From Deltaproteobacteria bacterium (GTDB lineage: Bacteria; Desulfobacterota; Desulfarculia; Desulfarculales; Desulfarculaceae), in assembly GCA_020444165.1 (NCBI GenBank), contig JAHLLK010000024.1:8248-72247 (forward strand): 64,000 nucleotides of DNA, given 5' to 3'. Below the pieces are notes generated by a model. That model was not told the origin of the DNA, did no database searches, and saw only the letters and a program-made list of their open reading frames with translations. Within the stretch, counting starts at the first letter, position 1, and the number at the start of each line of letters is the position of its first letter. Made by a program: the position numbers and the translations under genes. Of this stretch, positions 1 through 9,803 are shown in pieces.

Positions 1-3000
1 GGGCCGCGGGGTCCAGGCGCAGCATCAGCCCGTGGCTGGCCTTTTGCAGCCGGCTCACTATGGCGGTGTGGTCCACCAGGCTCCGGGAGCTGATCCCCCC
101 CACCGCCTCGTTCACCAGCTCGAACTTGCGCTCGATGACCCGGGCCAGGGGTGAGAAGCTCACGGTCACCGGACCGCCCGGGTCTTCTTGGTGCAGCCGT
201 CGGCCGGCGGCCAGGCCCAGGAGGAGGAGCCGGATCTGGTTGGCGTAGGTCAACAGCTCGGCGGCCTGGCCAAACCCCAAGAGCCGGACCGGCTGCGCTT
301 CGTCCGAAAGGGACTCCATGAGCTGGTCCTGCACCGCCTGGGGCAGGCGCAGCAAGCCGCGGTAGAGGCGGCGCCCCTCGTAAAGATCGCGTTCATAATG
401 GGTGAGCCCCATGGAGCGCAGGTTTTTCAGGCGGTAGATGTAGGGCACCGGCACCCGGTGCTCCAGCATCAGGATGTCCAGGGCGGTGACCATCAACAGG
501 CCGCGCAGTTTGAGCAAACGATCCAATCCGGCCAGCCGCCGCCCCGCGGCCAGGCACTCCTCCCCCTCCGGCCCTTCGGGGAGCCGGGTGGTGTCCAGGA
601 GATGGCGCAGGCTGGCCGTGGGGGCCTCGCCGTTTTGAATGTCCTGGTAGTGCTGAAAGGCCAGGTGTTGGCGGGCAAAGCCCAGGATATGTTCCTCCTG
701 GGCCTCTTGGGCGCTCTTGCCCTTCAAGGCCAGGTTGCGGATCAGTTTCAACAGCCCCAGGAAGCGCTCCAGGTAGTCCTCGGAGAGGTGGCCCTCCCGC
801 CGGGCGGCGGCCAGGATCACCGCCAGGAGGAACAGGGCCTCCACCAGGGGCGGGTCCTGCCGATTCACCAGGGGGGTCAGCCCGGCGGCCAGGCACGACT
901 CGCCCTCCAGGATCTGGCGGAACGCGTCGTGGTGATTCAGAAGAAAGTCCAGGTCTTCCAAATGCTTCTTGGAGAGCACCAGTTCCCGGGCCAGGGGCGG
1001 GGTGGTCTTGGCGGCGTTCCGGGCCCAGTTTTCCTCCTGGAACAAGAGCACGGCCAGCATGAGGATGCGGCCCAGCCAGGCCCGGCGTTCCACCAATTGG
1101 TTCAGGCTGGCGTTGAGGCCCTGGAACTGGGGCCGGCTGATGCCCACGATGCCGGCTGCGGTGGGGCCGAATTCCTGCAAGGCCAAGTCATGGGACAGGT
1201 CCATGTCCTGGAACTGCTCGATGCGCCGGAGGTACAGGGCCGAGAGCTTGCAGGCCGCGGCCAGGCGGAGCTCGGACAGGGTGTGCCCCACCGGCTGGGC
1301 CAGGAGCTTCTCGGTGAAGCTGGGGCAGTTTTTGAACAGGCGTTGCAGGTTGGCCGCGAAGGCCGGCAAGTGGAACACCTGGGCCAACAGATAGGCCTTT
1401 TGCCGGCGCTCCAGGGTCTGGAAGCGTTGCAGCCGCTCCGCCAGGGCCGGAGTGGGGCGCTCCCCCTGGGCTAATAAAAAGCGCCCCACTTCGTGGATGC
1501 GGTTGTCGATGGCCCGGAGCCGCTGGTCCGGCACCTCGTGCAGGGAGCGGCCCTGGGTGAACTCCAGGTCGGCCTCGAGGGTGGCCAGCTCCTGGGACAC
1601 GTCCAGGAAACGGGGGGTCAGGGCAAAGGTGTGGGGGTCCAGGGTCAGGTAGAGGCCCGAGTCGTGGATGTAGGTCTCCCGGCCCCGGGACAGGTCCCGC
1701 TTCAGCCGGCCCAGCCACTCCGGCTCCAGGTCCCGGGGTCTGAGGTCCAACAGGGCCCGCCGCAGCTTGTCCATGCGGCCGGCCAGTTCCCTTTCCGTGT
1801 CAGCCTGCACCAACCGGTTGAAGTTCATGAGCTTCTTCTCGGAAGTGTGCACGCAGATCCACAAGAGGGTAAAGCCGGCCTCGGTGCCCAGGGACGCCAG
1901 GAGGCGCCCGGTGCCGTGCAGCTCGGAACTGAGGAGCGCCCGGAAGAAATAGGGCCGGGCCGTGGAGTCGGCCGCGTAGAAGCGCTCCACAAAGCGTTTG
2001 ATCTGTCGCAAGAGGTCGATGACCATCTGCACCCTGGAGAGCTTGTGCTGGTCGAAGTCGGCCATGGCCTCCTTGAGCCGGGGCCCGGCCGACTCCAGAT
2101 GGGGCCAGTCCAACAGATGGTCGAACAGGTCGAAGAGCTTCAGCATCTTGCGGATGGCCTTGGCCTGGCCGCCGCCCATCTGGCTGATATCGCTCTCCAA
2201 CACCCCGCCCCAGGTCATCTCCGGGTCGGTGACCACCCGGATGGCCTGGTCGTAGAGGGAGAACAGCTCCTCCACCTGCCAGGGGGTCAGCCGGCCATAG
2301 GGCGCGGCCGCGGCGGCCTCGGCCACCGAGAGCAGGCGGTAGAGCCGGACCACGGTCACCGCCTCGTCCAGGTCACGGTAACTGGAGAGGTCGGTGAGAG
2401 GGGCCAGGGAGGTCTCGGGCAGCTTGCCAAAGGTGACCCGGGCCATGGTGGAGTGCCCCAGCACCACCAGGTAGAGCTGATTCAGGCAGCCCTCCTCCAC
2501 CCCCAAGAGGGAAAGCTTTTCCAGGTTGCCCAAAACCGGGGTGCGGGCGCCCAGGATGTGCCAGGGATTAAGCCAGTTCTCCATGTCCCGCAGCAGCGGG
2601 GCCATGGCCATCAGTTTGAGCACATACTTGAACTGAGGGTGCTGGCGCCCGCCCTCAAAGGGCTTCTTGAGCCGGCTCAGCTCCAGGCCGGGCAGCGCGG
2701 TGAAGGCGCCTTGCCGCACGTCCTCCAAAACTTTGAGCACTTGGTTCAGATAGCTGAAGGAGTCCTTGTAGCTGGCCAACAACTCCCGCCGGCAGCCGGC
2801 CAACTGCCGGAGACTCTCGTGGCTTTCCAGGCGGGCCAGGTTCACCGGCGGGCGGCGGCGGCGTCCCTGGTAGATCACCAGGGTGGGCGGCAGGCCCCCC
2901 TGCACCTCGTAGCGCTCCTCCCACTCCTTTTTCTGCACCTCGGGCAGGCAGGGGTCCAGGCGGAGCCCCTGGAAGAACGGGTCCAGCCAGCGCTGCCAGG

Positions 3001-4063
3001 ACGCCAAAAGCTCCTGGGCCGAGCCCCAGGGCAGGGGCAGGTCCTGGTAATCCAAGAGGTCGATGTCCTCCGGATCCAGTTGCCCCAGCTCCCGGCCGCC
3101 CAACAGCCCCTCCACGGTCTCGTGGTAGATGCCCAGCCCCATCAGGAAGGCATGGAAGTCGCCCTCGGCCACTTCCAATTCCTCACCGCTGGCCGACCCG
3201 GGGCGCCGGCTGGTGCGGAACACGTGACTATAGAGCAGAAAGCGCTTGTGTTCCTCGGGCTTGCGGAAGCGTACCCGGATGCTTTGCTCGCTCTGCACCA
3301 GGGGGTGCTCGCCCAAGAGGATCAGCTCGCCGTCCTCGGACAACAGGTCGTAGAGGCGGCCGGCCACAAAGCGGCCGTAGCTTTCCCGGCTTTCCGGGTT
3401 GACCTCGGGGTCGCGGCCCATGGCCGCCAGATCGTTCAGGGCGAACAGGGAGGGGTCGCCCACCACCACCAAGGCCTCCAGGGGGCGGCGCTCCGCGGTG
3501 AGGCCCTCCAGGCCGTCGATGACCGTGAACTGCAAATGCGGCATGCGCCGCTGAATCTCGGGCAGGAGGAGGTCGCTGTCCGTGGCGGCCAGGCCCACCA
3601 GCATGGTTTCCCGCAGGCGGCGGGACAACAGATCCTTCAAAAAGGCCACGATCTCATCGGCCAGGGCCTGGATCTCCACCATGAAGTGGGCCACGAACTG
3701 GCGGGGGATGAGATAAAAAGGCCGCCCGGAGGCGGCGTAGCGGATCAAGAGTCCCAAACGCTTCAGGATGTCATTGATGTGACGATAGTGGACGGCTACT
3801 TGGCGGGTGTCGGCCAGGTCCAGGGACTCCAGGAACTCGGACTCCCCGGGACCCAGGGCCATTTGCTCGGCAAAACCCAGGCCGTAGGCATTGCCGCCGA
3901 AGCGGTCCGGCAGGAAGGGGGGGTGGTCCTCGGCGGCCAGAGTGCCGATGGGCACGTCCTCAGGATCAATGCCCTGCTCGGGGAATCTTTCGGGCGGAAT
4001 GAACCGGTACAAGCCCGAAAAACGCCTGACTTCAGTAGGTTGGCCGATCATAACCCGGGGCAT
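1..4063 (-). CDS. Very large protein of unknown function, 3' end outside the window
   Basis: An open frame runs without a stop from an ATG at 4063 to the window edge, giving at least 1,350 residues. The start at 4063 is preferred over an in-frame ATG at 4051 because an AGGG-type ribosome site lies just upstream. I do not recognise the family. Residues ~152-250 alternate strands and helices and include SEDGELILLGE, which loosely recalls a Rossmann or methyltransferase-like fold; this is weak. The rest looks helical, rich in Leu, Arg and Glu, with no signal peptide, obvious membrane segment or repeat. Long open frames on the opposite strand here are typical high-GC shadows. It is divergent from the peptidase gene, with ~280 bp between them. 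Existence of the gene is near certain; function is open. Confidence 0.85.
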   Translation of the reverse strand, partial: MPRVMIGQPTEVRRFSGLYRFIPPERFPEQGIDPEDVPIGTLAAEDHPPFLPDRFGGNAYGLGFAEQMALGPGESEFLESLDLADTRQVAVHYRHINDILKRLGLLIRYAASGRPFYLIPRQFVAHFMVEIQALADEIVAFLKDLLSRRLRETMLVGLAATDSDLLLPEIQRRMPHLQFTVIDGLEGLTAERRPLEALVVVGDPSLFALNDLAAMGRDPEVNPESRESYGRFVAGRLYDLLSEDGELILLGEHPLVQSEQSIRVRFRKPEEHKRFLLYSHVFRTSRRPGSASGEELEVAEGDFHAFLMGLGIYHETVEGLLGGRELGQLDPEDIDLLDYQDLPLPWGSAQELLASWQRWLDPFFQGLRLDPCLPEVQKKEWEERYEVQGGLPPTLVIYQGRRRRPPVNLARLESHESLRQLAGCRRELLASYKDSFSYLNQVLKVLEDVRQGAFTALPGLELSRLKKPFEGGRQHPQFKYVLKLMAMAPLLRDMENWLNPWHILGARTPVLGNLEKLSLLGVEEGCLNQLYLVVLGHSTMARVTFGKLPETSLAPLTDLSSYRDLDEAVTVVRLYRLLSVAEAAAAAPYGRLTPWQVEELFSLYDQAIRVVTDPEMTWGGVLESDISQMGGGQAKAIRKMLKLFDLFDHLLDWPHLESAGPRLKEAMADFDQHKLSRVQMVIDLLRQIKRFVERFYAADSTARPYFFRALLSSELHGTGRLLASLGTEAGFTLLWICVHTSEKKLMNFNRLVQADTERELAGRMDKLRRALLDLRPRDLEPEWLGRLKRDLSRGRETYIHDSGLYLTLDPHTFALTPRFLDVSQELATLEADLEFTQGRSLHEVPDQRLRAIDNRIHEVGRFLLAQGERPTPALAERLQRFQTLERRQKAYLLAQVFHLPAFAANLQRLFKNCPSFTEKLLAQPVGHTLSELRLAAACKLSALYLRRIEQFQDMDLSHDLALQEFGPTAAGIVGISRPQFQGLNASLNQLVERRAWLGRILMLAVLLFQEENWARNAAKTTPPLARELVLSKKHLEDLDFLLNHHDAFRQILEGESCLAAGLTPLVNRQDPPLVEALFLLAVILAAARREGHLSEDYLERFLGLLKLIRNLALKGKSAQEAQEEHILGFARQHLAFQHYQDIQNGEAPTASLRHLLDTTRLPEGPEGEECLAAGRRLAGLDRLLKLRGLLMVTALDILMLEHRVPVPYIYRLKNLRSMGLTHYERDLYEGRRLYRGLLRLPQAVQDQLMESLSDEAQPVRLLGFGQAAELLTYANQIRLLLLGLAAGRRLHQEDPGGPVTVSFSPLARVIERKFELVNEAVGGISSRSLVDHTAIVSRLQKASHGLMLRLDPAA

Positions 4064-4344
4064 GCCCACCCTTGTCCCTGGACCGCCCGGCCGTCTCTCG
4101 GGGAGTCGGCGGCTCCGGCCCGGTCTGGCGGATAATCTATCAAGCTGCCCAGCCGCCGGGGCGGGGCGGGCCCGACGTTCCGGCCGAGGCGGGCTGTGGC
4201 GGCTCTCGGGGTGCTTCTTGGGTTTGGTCCGACCGGATGGACAACGCCAGGCAAATGTTAATCCGGCCAGATTGCCATGTCAATGCAACTTGACGGCCGC
4301 CCCCGGCCTGGCTAGGCTGAAAGGCCGTTATCAGGGAGGAAGTC

Positions 4345-5574
4345 ATGGACCTTACCAACCGTTTGCTGGCCCGGGTGGACAGCTATCGCCAAGCAATGAT
4401 CGACGCGCAACGCGCCCTGGTGGCCACCCCCGCCCTGGGGCCGGACAACGGCGGCCGGGGGGAGATGGCCAAGGCGCTTTTGGTGGAAGGCTGGCTGGCC
4501 GACCTGGGTCTGGAACTCATCCGGGTGGACGCCCCGGACGACCGGGTGCCGGACGGCGTGCGGCCCAACCTGGTGGGCCGCCTGGCCGGGGGCGAGGGCC
4601 CCGCGGTGTGGGTGCTGGCCCATTTGGACGTGGTGCCGCCGGGCGAACTCTCCCTGTGGGGCGGCGACCCCTGGACGCTCCGGGTGGACGGCGACCGCCT
4701 CCACGGCCGCGGGGTGCAGGACAACCACCAGGGCCTGGTCATGGGCTTGTTCGCGGTCAGGGCCCTGTTGGACGAGGGCCTGGCGCCGCCGGGTCCGGTG
4801 GGGCTCATCGCGGTGAGCGACGAGGAGACCGGCTCGGGCTATGGCCTGGACCACGTGCTCCAAGCGCGGCGCGACCTCTTTGACTCCCGGGACCTCATCA
4901 TCGTGCCCGACGCCGGGGAGCCGGACGGCTCGCTCATCGAGGTGGCCGAGAAGTCCATCCTCTGGCTCAAGGTGGAGGTGACCGGCCAACAGGTGCACGC
5001 CTCCACCCCGGACAAGGGGGTCAACGCCCTGTACGCCGCGGCCCGCATGATGGTGGCGGTCCGGGAGCTGGCCGCCCGCTTCCCCCAGACCGATCCCCTG
5101 TTCACCCTGCCCCGCTCCTCCTTTGAGCCCACCAAGAAGGAAGCCGGGGTGGAGAACATCAACACCGTGCCCGGCCGCGACGTGTTCTATGTGGACTGCC
5201 GGGTGCTGCCCGCCATCCCCCTGGAGGAGGTGTTCGCCGCGCTCACCGCGGAGTGCGAGCGCATCGCCGGCGAGGAAGGGGCCTCGGTGGTCCTGACTCC
5301 GGTGCAGTGGCTGCAATCCCCGCCGGCCACCCCGGCCGACGCCCCGGTGGTGGAGGCCCTGGTCCGGGCCGTGGCCCGGGTGCACGGGATCAAGGCCGCG
5401 CCCGGCGGCATCGGCGGCGGCACCGTGGCGGCCATGTTCCGCCAGGCCGGGCTGCCTGCCGCCGTGTGGATGTCCTGCCCCCCCACGGCCCACATGCCCG
5501 ACGAGTACGCGCTGATCTCCGACCACCTGAAGGACACCAAGGCCCTGGCCCTGGTCATGGCCGGCCTGGCTTGA
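4345..5574 (+). CDS. M20-family metallopeptidase (ArgE/DapE/CPG2 type)
   Basis: A 409-residue protein of the M20 di-zinc hydrolase family, whose members cleave N-acyl amino acids or small peptides in the cytoplasm. Visible metal and catalytic residues are HLDVVPPG (His93, Asp95), GRGVQDNHQG (bridging Asp126), SDEETGSGYG (catalytic and metal Glu160/161), VPDAGEPDG (Asp189) and a late His in PPTAHMPDEY. The dimerisation domain lies between about residues 195 and 310. The length is normal. AGGGAGG stands just before the ATG. It stands alone, divergent from the giant gene and upstream of the helicase. The substrate cannot be told from sequence; the catalytic core looks intact. Confidence 0.92.
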   Translation: MDLTNRLLARVDSYRQAMIDAQRALVATPALGPDNGGRGEMAKALLVEGWLADLGLELIRVDAPDDRVPDGVRPNLVGRLAGGEGPAVWVLAHLDVVPPGELSLWGGDPWTLRVDGDRLHGRGVQDNHQGLVMGLFAVRALLDEGLAPPGPVGLIAVSDEETGSGYGLDHVLQARRDLFDSRDLIIVPDAGEPDGSLIEVAEKSILWLKVEVTGQQVHASTPDKGVNALYAAARMMVAVRELAARFPQTDPLFTLPRSSFEPTKKEAGVENINTVPGRDVFYVDCRVLPAIPLEEVFAALTAECERIAGEEGASVVLTPVQWLQSPPATPADAPVVEALVRAVARVHGIKAAPGGIGGGTVAAMFRQAGLPAAVWMSCPPTAHMPDEYALISDHLKDTKALALVMAGLA

Positions 5575-5789
5575 GCCGGGGCCGCGCCTCCGGCGCCGCC
5601 CCGCCCTTTTTCCCGGCGGTTGGGAGCCGAAGTTTGGGGCCCGGGTTCCCAACCAGAGGTCGGAGGCCCTCGGTTTGAGCCGGGGGCGGCGGATCGGCGC
5701 CGCCCCGCCCTGCAAAAATTTTGCCGAAAACACTTCCCTTTACTTGGGGAAAGTTGCCCCAGGGGCCAAGGGCCGGTAAACTGCCTGCC

Positions 5790-7400
5790 ATGACAGATAA
5801 ATATATGGAACAGACCGAAACGCCGGAACTCGAGCTTGAAACCGGCCCCCAAGGGGAGCCGGAGGACGACGCCCCGGTGACGCCCGCCGCCGATTGGCGG
5901 GAGACGCCGCCGGCCGGACGCCCCTTCGCCGAGTTCGACCTGCCCGAGCCCCTGCTCCGGGGTCTCCACGACAGCGGGTATTACAATTGCACCCCCATCC
6001 AGGACCTGGCCATCCCCCTGGGCTTGGCCGGCCATGACGTGGCCGGGGAGGCCCAGACCGGCACTGGCAAGACCGCGGCCTTTTTGGTGCCGATCCTGGC
6101 CCACATGCTCCGAGACGAGAACCGCCAGCCCCTGACCCCCAACCTGTTGATCATCGCCCCCACCCGCGAACTGGCCGTGCAGATCTATGAGGACGCCCAG
6201 GCCATCGGCCGGCACACCGGCTTCAACATGGTGGCCGTGTACGGCGGGGTGGACTATGTGAAGCAGCAGCAGGCCCTCCGGGGCGGGGTGGACATCGTGG
6301 TGGGCACTCCGGGCCGCATGATCGACTACATGAAGCAACGGGCCCTGGACCCCCGTCACATCAAGTATCTGGTGATCGACGAGGCGGACCGCCTGTTCGA
6401 CATGGGCTTCGTGGCCGACCTGCGCTGGATCATGCGCCGCCTGCCCCCCTACAGCCAGCGCCAGAGCATGCTGTTCTCGGCCACCCTGGGCTACCGGGTG
6501 CTGGAGTTGACCTACGAGTTCATGAACGTGCCCGAGAGGGTCAGCGTGGTGCCCGAGACCCGCACCGTGGAAGAGGTCACCCAGGAGATGTATCACTGCA
6601 GCACCAACGAGAAGTTCAACCTCTTGTTGGGCATCCTGGCCAAGGAGGACTGGGAGCGGGTGATGATCTTCACCAACACCCGCTACATGGTGGAGAACCT
6701 GGCCCACCGCCTGGCCGGCAACGACCTGCCGGCCGAGGGCATCAGCGGCGATCTCATCCAGCGCAAACGCATGCGGCTTCTTGAGCGGTTCAAGAGCGGC
6801 GAGGTGAAGATCCTGGTGGCCACCAACGTGGCCGCCCGGGGGCTCCACGTGGAAAACATCAGCCACGTGATCAACTACGACATCCCGGCCGACCCCGAGG
6901 ACTACGTGCACCGCATCGGGCGCACCGCCCGGGCCGGAGCCCACGGCAAAGCCATCACCCTGTGCTGCGACAAGTTCGCCACCCATCTCCCCTACGTGGA
7001 GGAGTACCTCGACGCCAAGATCCCGGTGTGTTGGGCCGAGGAAGACATGTTCGTGTCCGACCGCTCCGGCCCCCCCCCCCCCCCCCCCCGCTGGGGGGCG
7101 GGGGGGGCCCCCCCCCCCCCCCCCGGGGCCCCCCCCCACCCCCCCGGCGGCGGGCGCGGCCGCGACCGCGACCGCGACCGGCGCGCGGGCTCTGGTGCGG
7201 GCTCGGGCCGCTCCGGCTCGGGCCGCTCCGGAGAGCGGCGGGCCGTGGAAGCCAAGCCCCCGGAAGCCCCGGCGGCCGAAGCCGGCCCCGACGGCGCACC
7301 GCCCAAGAAAAAGCGCCGCCGCCGCCGCAAATCCTCCAGCCAAGCCCAGGGAGCCTCGCCGGCCGCGGGCGCCGCGCCGGCTCCCAACCCCGCGGAATAG
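5790..7400 (+). CDS. DEAD-box RNA helicase, RhlB-like
   Basis: ATP-dependent RNA helicase of ~536 residues. All core motifs are readable: a Q motif (CTPIQ), AQTGTGKT (Walker A), [20 protein letters not shown] within [13 protein letters not shown], and in the second domain [20 protein letters not shown] and [10 protein letters not shown]. The wording AARGLH with a following INYD is typical of RhlB. The C-terminal tail is very long and low-complexity: a Pro/Gly stretch encoded by C and G homopolymers, then an Arg/Asp, Gly/Ser and Lys/Arg-rich end, as in many RNA-binding helicase tails. I chose the ATG at 5790; an in-frame TTG at 5721 adds 23 residues lacking family similarity. No strong ribosome site is visible. 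Confidence 0.9.
   Translation: MTDKYMEQTETPELELETGPQGEPEDDAPVTPAADWRETPPAGRPFAEFDLPEPLLRGLHDSGYYNCTPIQDLAIPLGLAGHDVAGEAQTGTGKTAAFLVPILAHMLRDENRQPLTPNLLIIAPTRELAVQIYEDAQAIGRHTGFNMVAVYGGVDYVKQQQALRGGVDIVVGTPGRMIDYMKQRALDPRHIKYLVIDEADRLFDMGFVADLRWIMRRLPPYSQRQSMLFSATLGYRVLELTYEFMNVPERVSVVPETRTVEEVTQEMYHCSTNEKFNLLLGILAKEDWERVMIFTNTRYMVENLAHRLAGNDLPAEGISGDLIQRKRMRLLERFKSGEVKILVATNVAARGLHVENISHVINYDIPADPEDYVHRIGRTARAGAHGKAITLCCDKFATHLPYVEEYLDAKIPVCWAEEDMFVSDRSGPPPPPPRWGAGGAPPPPPGAPPHPPGGGRGRDRDRDRRAGSGAGSGRSGSGRSGERRAVEAKPPEAPAAEAGPDGAPPKKKRRRRRKSSSQAQGASPAAGAAPAPNPAE
7070..7145 (+). repeat. Poly-C / poly-G tract inside the helicase gene
   Basis: Runs of 20 C, 8 G, 17 C, 4 G and 9 C follow one another with only short interruptions, encoding a proline/glycine tract. 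The frame is restored downstream, since the basic C-terminal tail reads normally. Such tracts can slip in replication and are also a common place for sequencing or assembly error, so exact lengths are uncertain. Confidence 0.8.
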
Positions 7401-7556
7401 CCAGTCCCCGGCCGTCCTCGCCACCCATTCGTCCCTTGACCCGGGGCTCGCTCCGGGCCAAACTCAGGCCAGGGCCGGGCGCCTCTGGACCCGGCCTGCC
7501 TCCCGCAACCGAGGCCAGCCGCCCCGGCCATTGGCCGGGCCTTTTCAGGGGATGAC

Positions 7557-8606
7557 GTGTCCACCCACAGCTCCTCTGCCACCGCACCCCGCGCCGCCGG
7601 CTCCCGCCGCCGCTCACCCGGCCGGGGGGAGACCCTGGCCGGCCTGGCCGTGCTGCTCCTGCTCCTGATCATCGCGGCCGGCGTCTGGCACACCTCCCGG
7701 AATTTCGACCCCAGCCTGTGGGGCCTGCCGGCCGGGCCGGCCCAGGGCGGCGGCCTGCTGGCGGCCCTGGCCCCTCCCGGCTTCACCCCCCTGGCCCCGC
7801 CCGAGGCCTTTGACCTCGGCACCCTGTGGACCAAGATCGACGGCAAGGCCGAGCTGTATCTGCCGGCCGGGTTCGAGTTACTGGAGACCCGCCGCTGGCG
7901 GCCCACCGGCCGCGAAGGCTGGTTGGAGACCTATCTCTTCCGCATGAAGGAGGCCCAGGGCGCCTTTGCCGTGTACAGCGGACAGCGGCGCTCCGACGCC
8001 CGGCCCCTGGACCTCACCCCCCTGTCCTACGCCAGCGGGCCGGCGGTTTTCGCCGCCCTGGGGCCCTACTACCTGGAAGTGGTGCCTTCCGGGGCTGACG
8101 CGGCCTGGGCCCGGGCCTCCCGGCAGATGGCCCAGGCCATTCTGGAGGCCCTGGCCGCGGTCGGGGTCAAGGGCCAGAGCGGCCTGGGCGCGGCTGGACT
8201 TTTCCCGCCCCAGGGCCTGGTCCAGGACAGCCTGACCCTCCTGGCCCAGGACGTGTTCGGCATGGCCGGACTGGACCAGGTGCGTACAGCCAACTACCAG
8301 AGCGCCCAGGGCGAACTGACCGCCTTCCTCTCCCACCGGACCGACGCCGCGGCCGCGGCCAAGCTGACCGGGGACTACGTCACGTTCCTCACCTCCCAGG
8401 GCGTGGCCGACCTGGGCCCGGCCCCCCAGCTCCCCGGCTCCCACGTGCTGGACGTGCTGGGGACCTTTGAGGTGGTGTTCAGCCAGGGGCCCTACTTTGC
8501 CGGGGCCAAGGGCGAGGACCGCGCGGCGGCGCAGGACCTGGCCCAACGCCTGGCAAAACGCCTGGCCGGTCCGCCCGCGGCCCCGCCGGCCGGGGAGAGC
8601 AAATGA
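7557..8606 (+). CDS. Membrane-anchored DUF6599-like protein
   Basis: A 349-residue protein starting at GTG, with AGGGGA at the right distance upstream. Residues ~26-47 form a Leu/Ile-rich membrane anchor (AVLLLLLIIAAGV); the remainder should lie outside the cytoplasm. The body resembles proteins I know as DUF6599, which in Desulfobacterota sit beside DUF362 and ferredoxin-type genes; this family name is from memory and moderately sure. No catalytic motif is visible. Its last four bases (ATGA) overlap the DUF362 gene, so the two are translationally coupled and likely act together, probably as an accessory of a redox system. Confidence 0.7.
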   Translation: MSTHSSSATAPRAAGSRRRSPGRGETLAGLAVLLLLLIIAAGVWHTSRNFDPSLWGLPAGPAQGGGLLAALAPPGFTPLAPPEAFDLGTLWTKIDGKAELYLPAGFELLETRRWRPTGREGWLETYLFRMKEAQGAFAVYSGQRRSDARPLDLTPLSYASGPAVFAALGPYYLEVVPSGADAAWARASRQMAQAILEALAAVGVKGQSGLGAAGLFPPQGLVQDSLTLLAQDVFGMAGLDQVRTANYQSAQGELTAFLSHRTDAAAAAKLTGDYVTFLTSQGVADLGPAPQLPGSHVLDVLGTFEVVFSQGPYFAGAKGEDRAAAQDLAQRLAKRLAGPPAAPPAGESK

Positions 8607-9634
8607 GCGACGACACCACGCCCCGTCCCCTGCCGAACGCGGCCAGGCCAGCCGGCCCCGAGCCCCCCAACCGGCGGGACTTTCTCCGCCGCGCCGCCAC
8701 GGCCGGCCTGACCCTGGCCGGCGCCGGGGTGCTGGCCTGGGGCCTGGCCGACGCCAAGGGCCCCGGCCCGGACGAGGGCCGGCAGGCCTCCTTCACCCCG
8801 CCCTCCTATGCCCTGGCCCCGGCCGCCCCGGCCCTCGCCATCGTGCACAGCCGGGACCGGGTGGCCGCGGCGCGGGCCGGCCTGGAGGCCCTGGGCGGGC
8901 TCGCGCGCTTCATCTCCCCCGGCGACCAAGTGGTGGTGAAGGTCAACGCGGCCTTTGCCTCGCCGCCGGCCCTGGGAGCCACCACCCAGCCCGATTTGGT
9001 GGCCGAGGTGGTGCGCCTGTGCCTGGCGGCCGGCGCGGCCCAGGTGGTGGTCACCGACAACCCCATCAACGACCCCCAAAGCTGCTTCGAGCTGTCCGGC
9101 ATCGGCCCGGCCGCCACCCGGGCCGGGGCCCGGGTGATGCTGCCCCGGCCCGAGATGTTCCGCCCGGCCACCCTGCCCGGCGGCCGGCTCATCAAGAACT
9201 GGCCCTTTCTTTGGCGGCCCCTGGCCGGAGCCCAGAAACTCATCGGCCTGGCTCCGGTGAAGGACCATCACCGCAGCGGAGCCAGCCTGAGCATGAAGAA
9301 CTGGTACGGGCTCCTGGGAGGGCAGCGGGCGGTGTTTCACCAGGACATCGGCAACATCATCAAGGAGTTGGCCCTGTTGATCAGCCCCACCCTGGTCATT
9401 CTGGACGGGGTGACCTCCATGATCTCCAACGGCCCCACCGGCGGCTCGCCCTCGGACCTGGCCCCCACCCACACCCTGGTGGTCTCCACCGATCAGGTGG
9501 CGGCCGACGCGGTGGGGGCGGAACTGTTGGGCCGCCGGCCGGCCGACCTGCCCTTCCTGCCCCTGGCCGCGGCGGCCGGGGCCGGCACCCTGGACTACCG
9601 GAGCCTGTCGCCCCGCATGGTGGATCTGGGCTAG
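8603..9634 (+). CDS. Tat-exported DUF362-domain protein
   Basis: A 343-residue protein. The N-terminus has a twin-arginine signal (NRRDFLRRAA followed by a hydrophobic Ala/Leu/Gly stretch), so it is probably exported folded, often a sign of a metal cofactor. The DUF362 core follows: VVVKVNAAFASPP, then a helix and AAQVVVTDNPIND, a pattern shared by this family. Unlike many DUF362 proteins it has no 4Fe-4S CxxCxxC pair; the clusters are supplied by the next gene. The start overlaps the upstream gene by ATGA. The family function is unsettled; a role in a periplasmic redox or maturation step is inference. Confidence 0.82.
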   Translation: MSDDTTPRPLPNAARPAGPEPPNRRDFLRRAATAGLTLAGAGVLAWGLADAKGPGPDEGRQASFTPPSYALAPAAPALAIVHSRDRVAAARAGLEALGGLARFISPGDQVVVKVNAAFASPPALGATTQPDLVAEVVRLCLAAGAAQVVVTDNPINDPQSCFELSGIGPAATRAGARVMLPRPEMFRPATLPGGRLIKNWPFLWRPLAGAQKLIGLAPVKDHHRSGASLSMKNWYGLLGGQRAVFHQDIGNIIKELALLISPTLVILDGVTSMISNGPTGGSPSDLAPTHTLVVSTDQVAADAVGAELLGRRPADLPFLPLAAAAGAGTLDYRSLSPRMVDLG

Positions 9635-9688
9635 GCACGAAGGTGGGATCGGCGCGCTTGGCAGGCTGTTTGTCAACTGCCTGAACAC

Positions 9689-9778
9689 TATGAAGTTTTT
9701 TGGGGGAAGGGGGGTGTGGGGGGAAACCCCTTTTTTTTCAAAAAAAGGGGTTTCCCCCCACATCTTCCTCCTCCTCCA
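9689..9778 (+). repeat. Dispersed hairpin repeat, copy A
   Basis: A 23-bp perfect stem (9715-9737 with 9740-9762) closes on a 2-nt loop and is preceded by a T- and G-rich arm starting TATGAAGTTTTTTGGGGG. The same arm occurs in inverted orientation at 11,864-11,830. It lies between the DUF362 gene and the polyferredoxin gene, where it can act as an intrinsic terminator. An open frame through it would extend the polyferredoxin N-terminus, but that is not the real start. Confidence 0.85.
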
Positions 9779-9803
9779 ACACACTCCTAAAAAGGGAGCG
9801 GCG

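Noticed and set aside
188..4135. Two long plus-strand open frames (188-1474 and 1493-4135)
   Set aside because: They are rich in Gln, Gly, Val, Leu and His, the usual look of antisense frames in high-GC DNA, and lie opposite a continuous minus-strand gene with normal protein composition.
9690..9803. N-terminal extension of the polyferredoxin starting MKFFGGRGVWGE
   Set aside because: The extension is encoded by hairpin repeat A, and a matching peptide is encoded by repeat B on the other strand. AGGGAG before the ATG at 9804 marks the real start.
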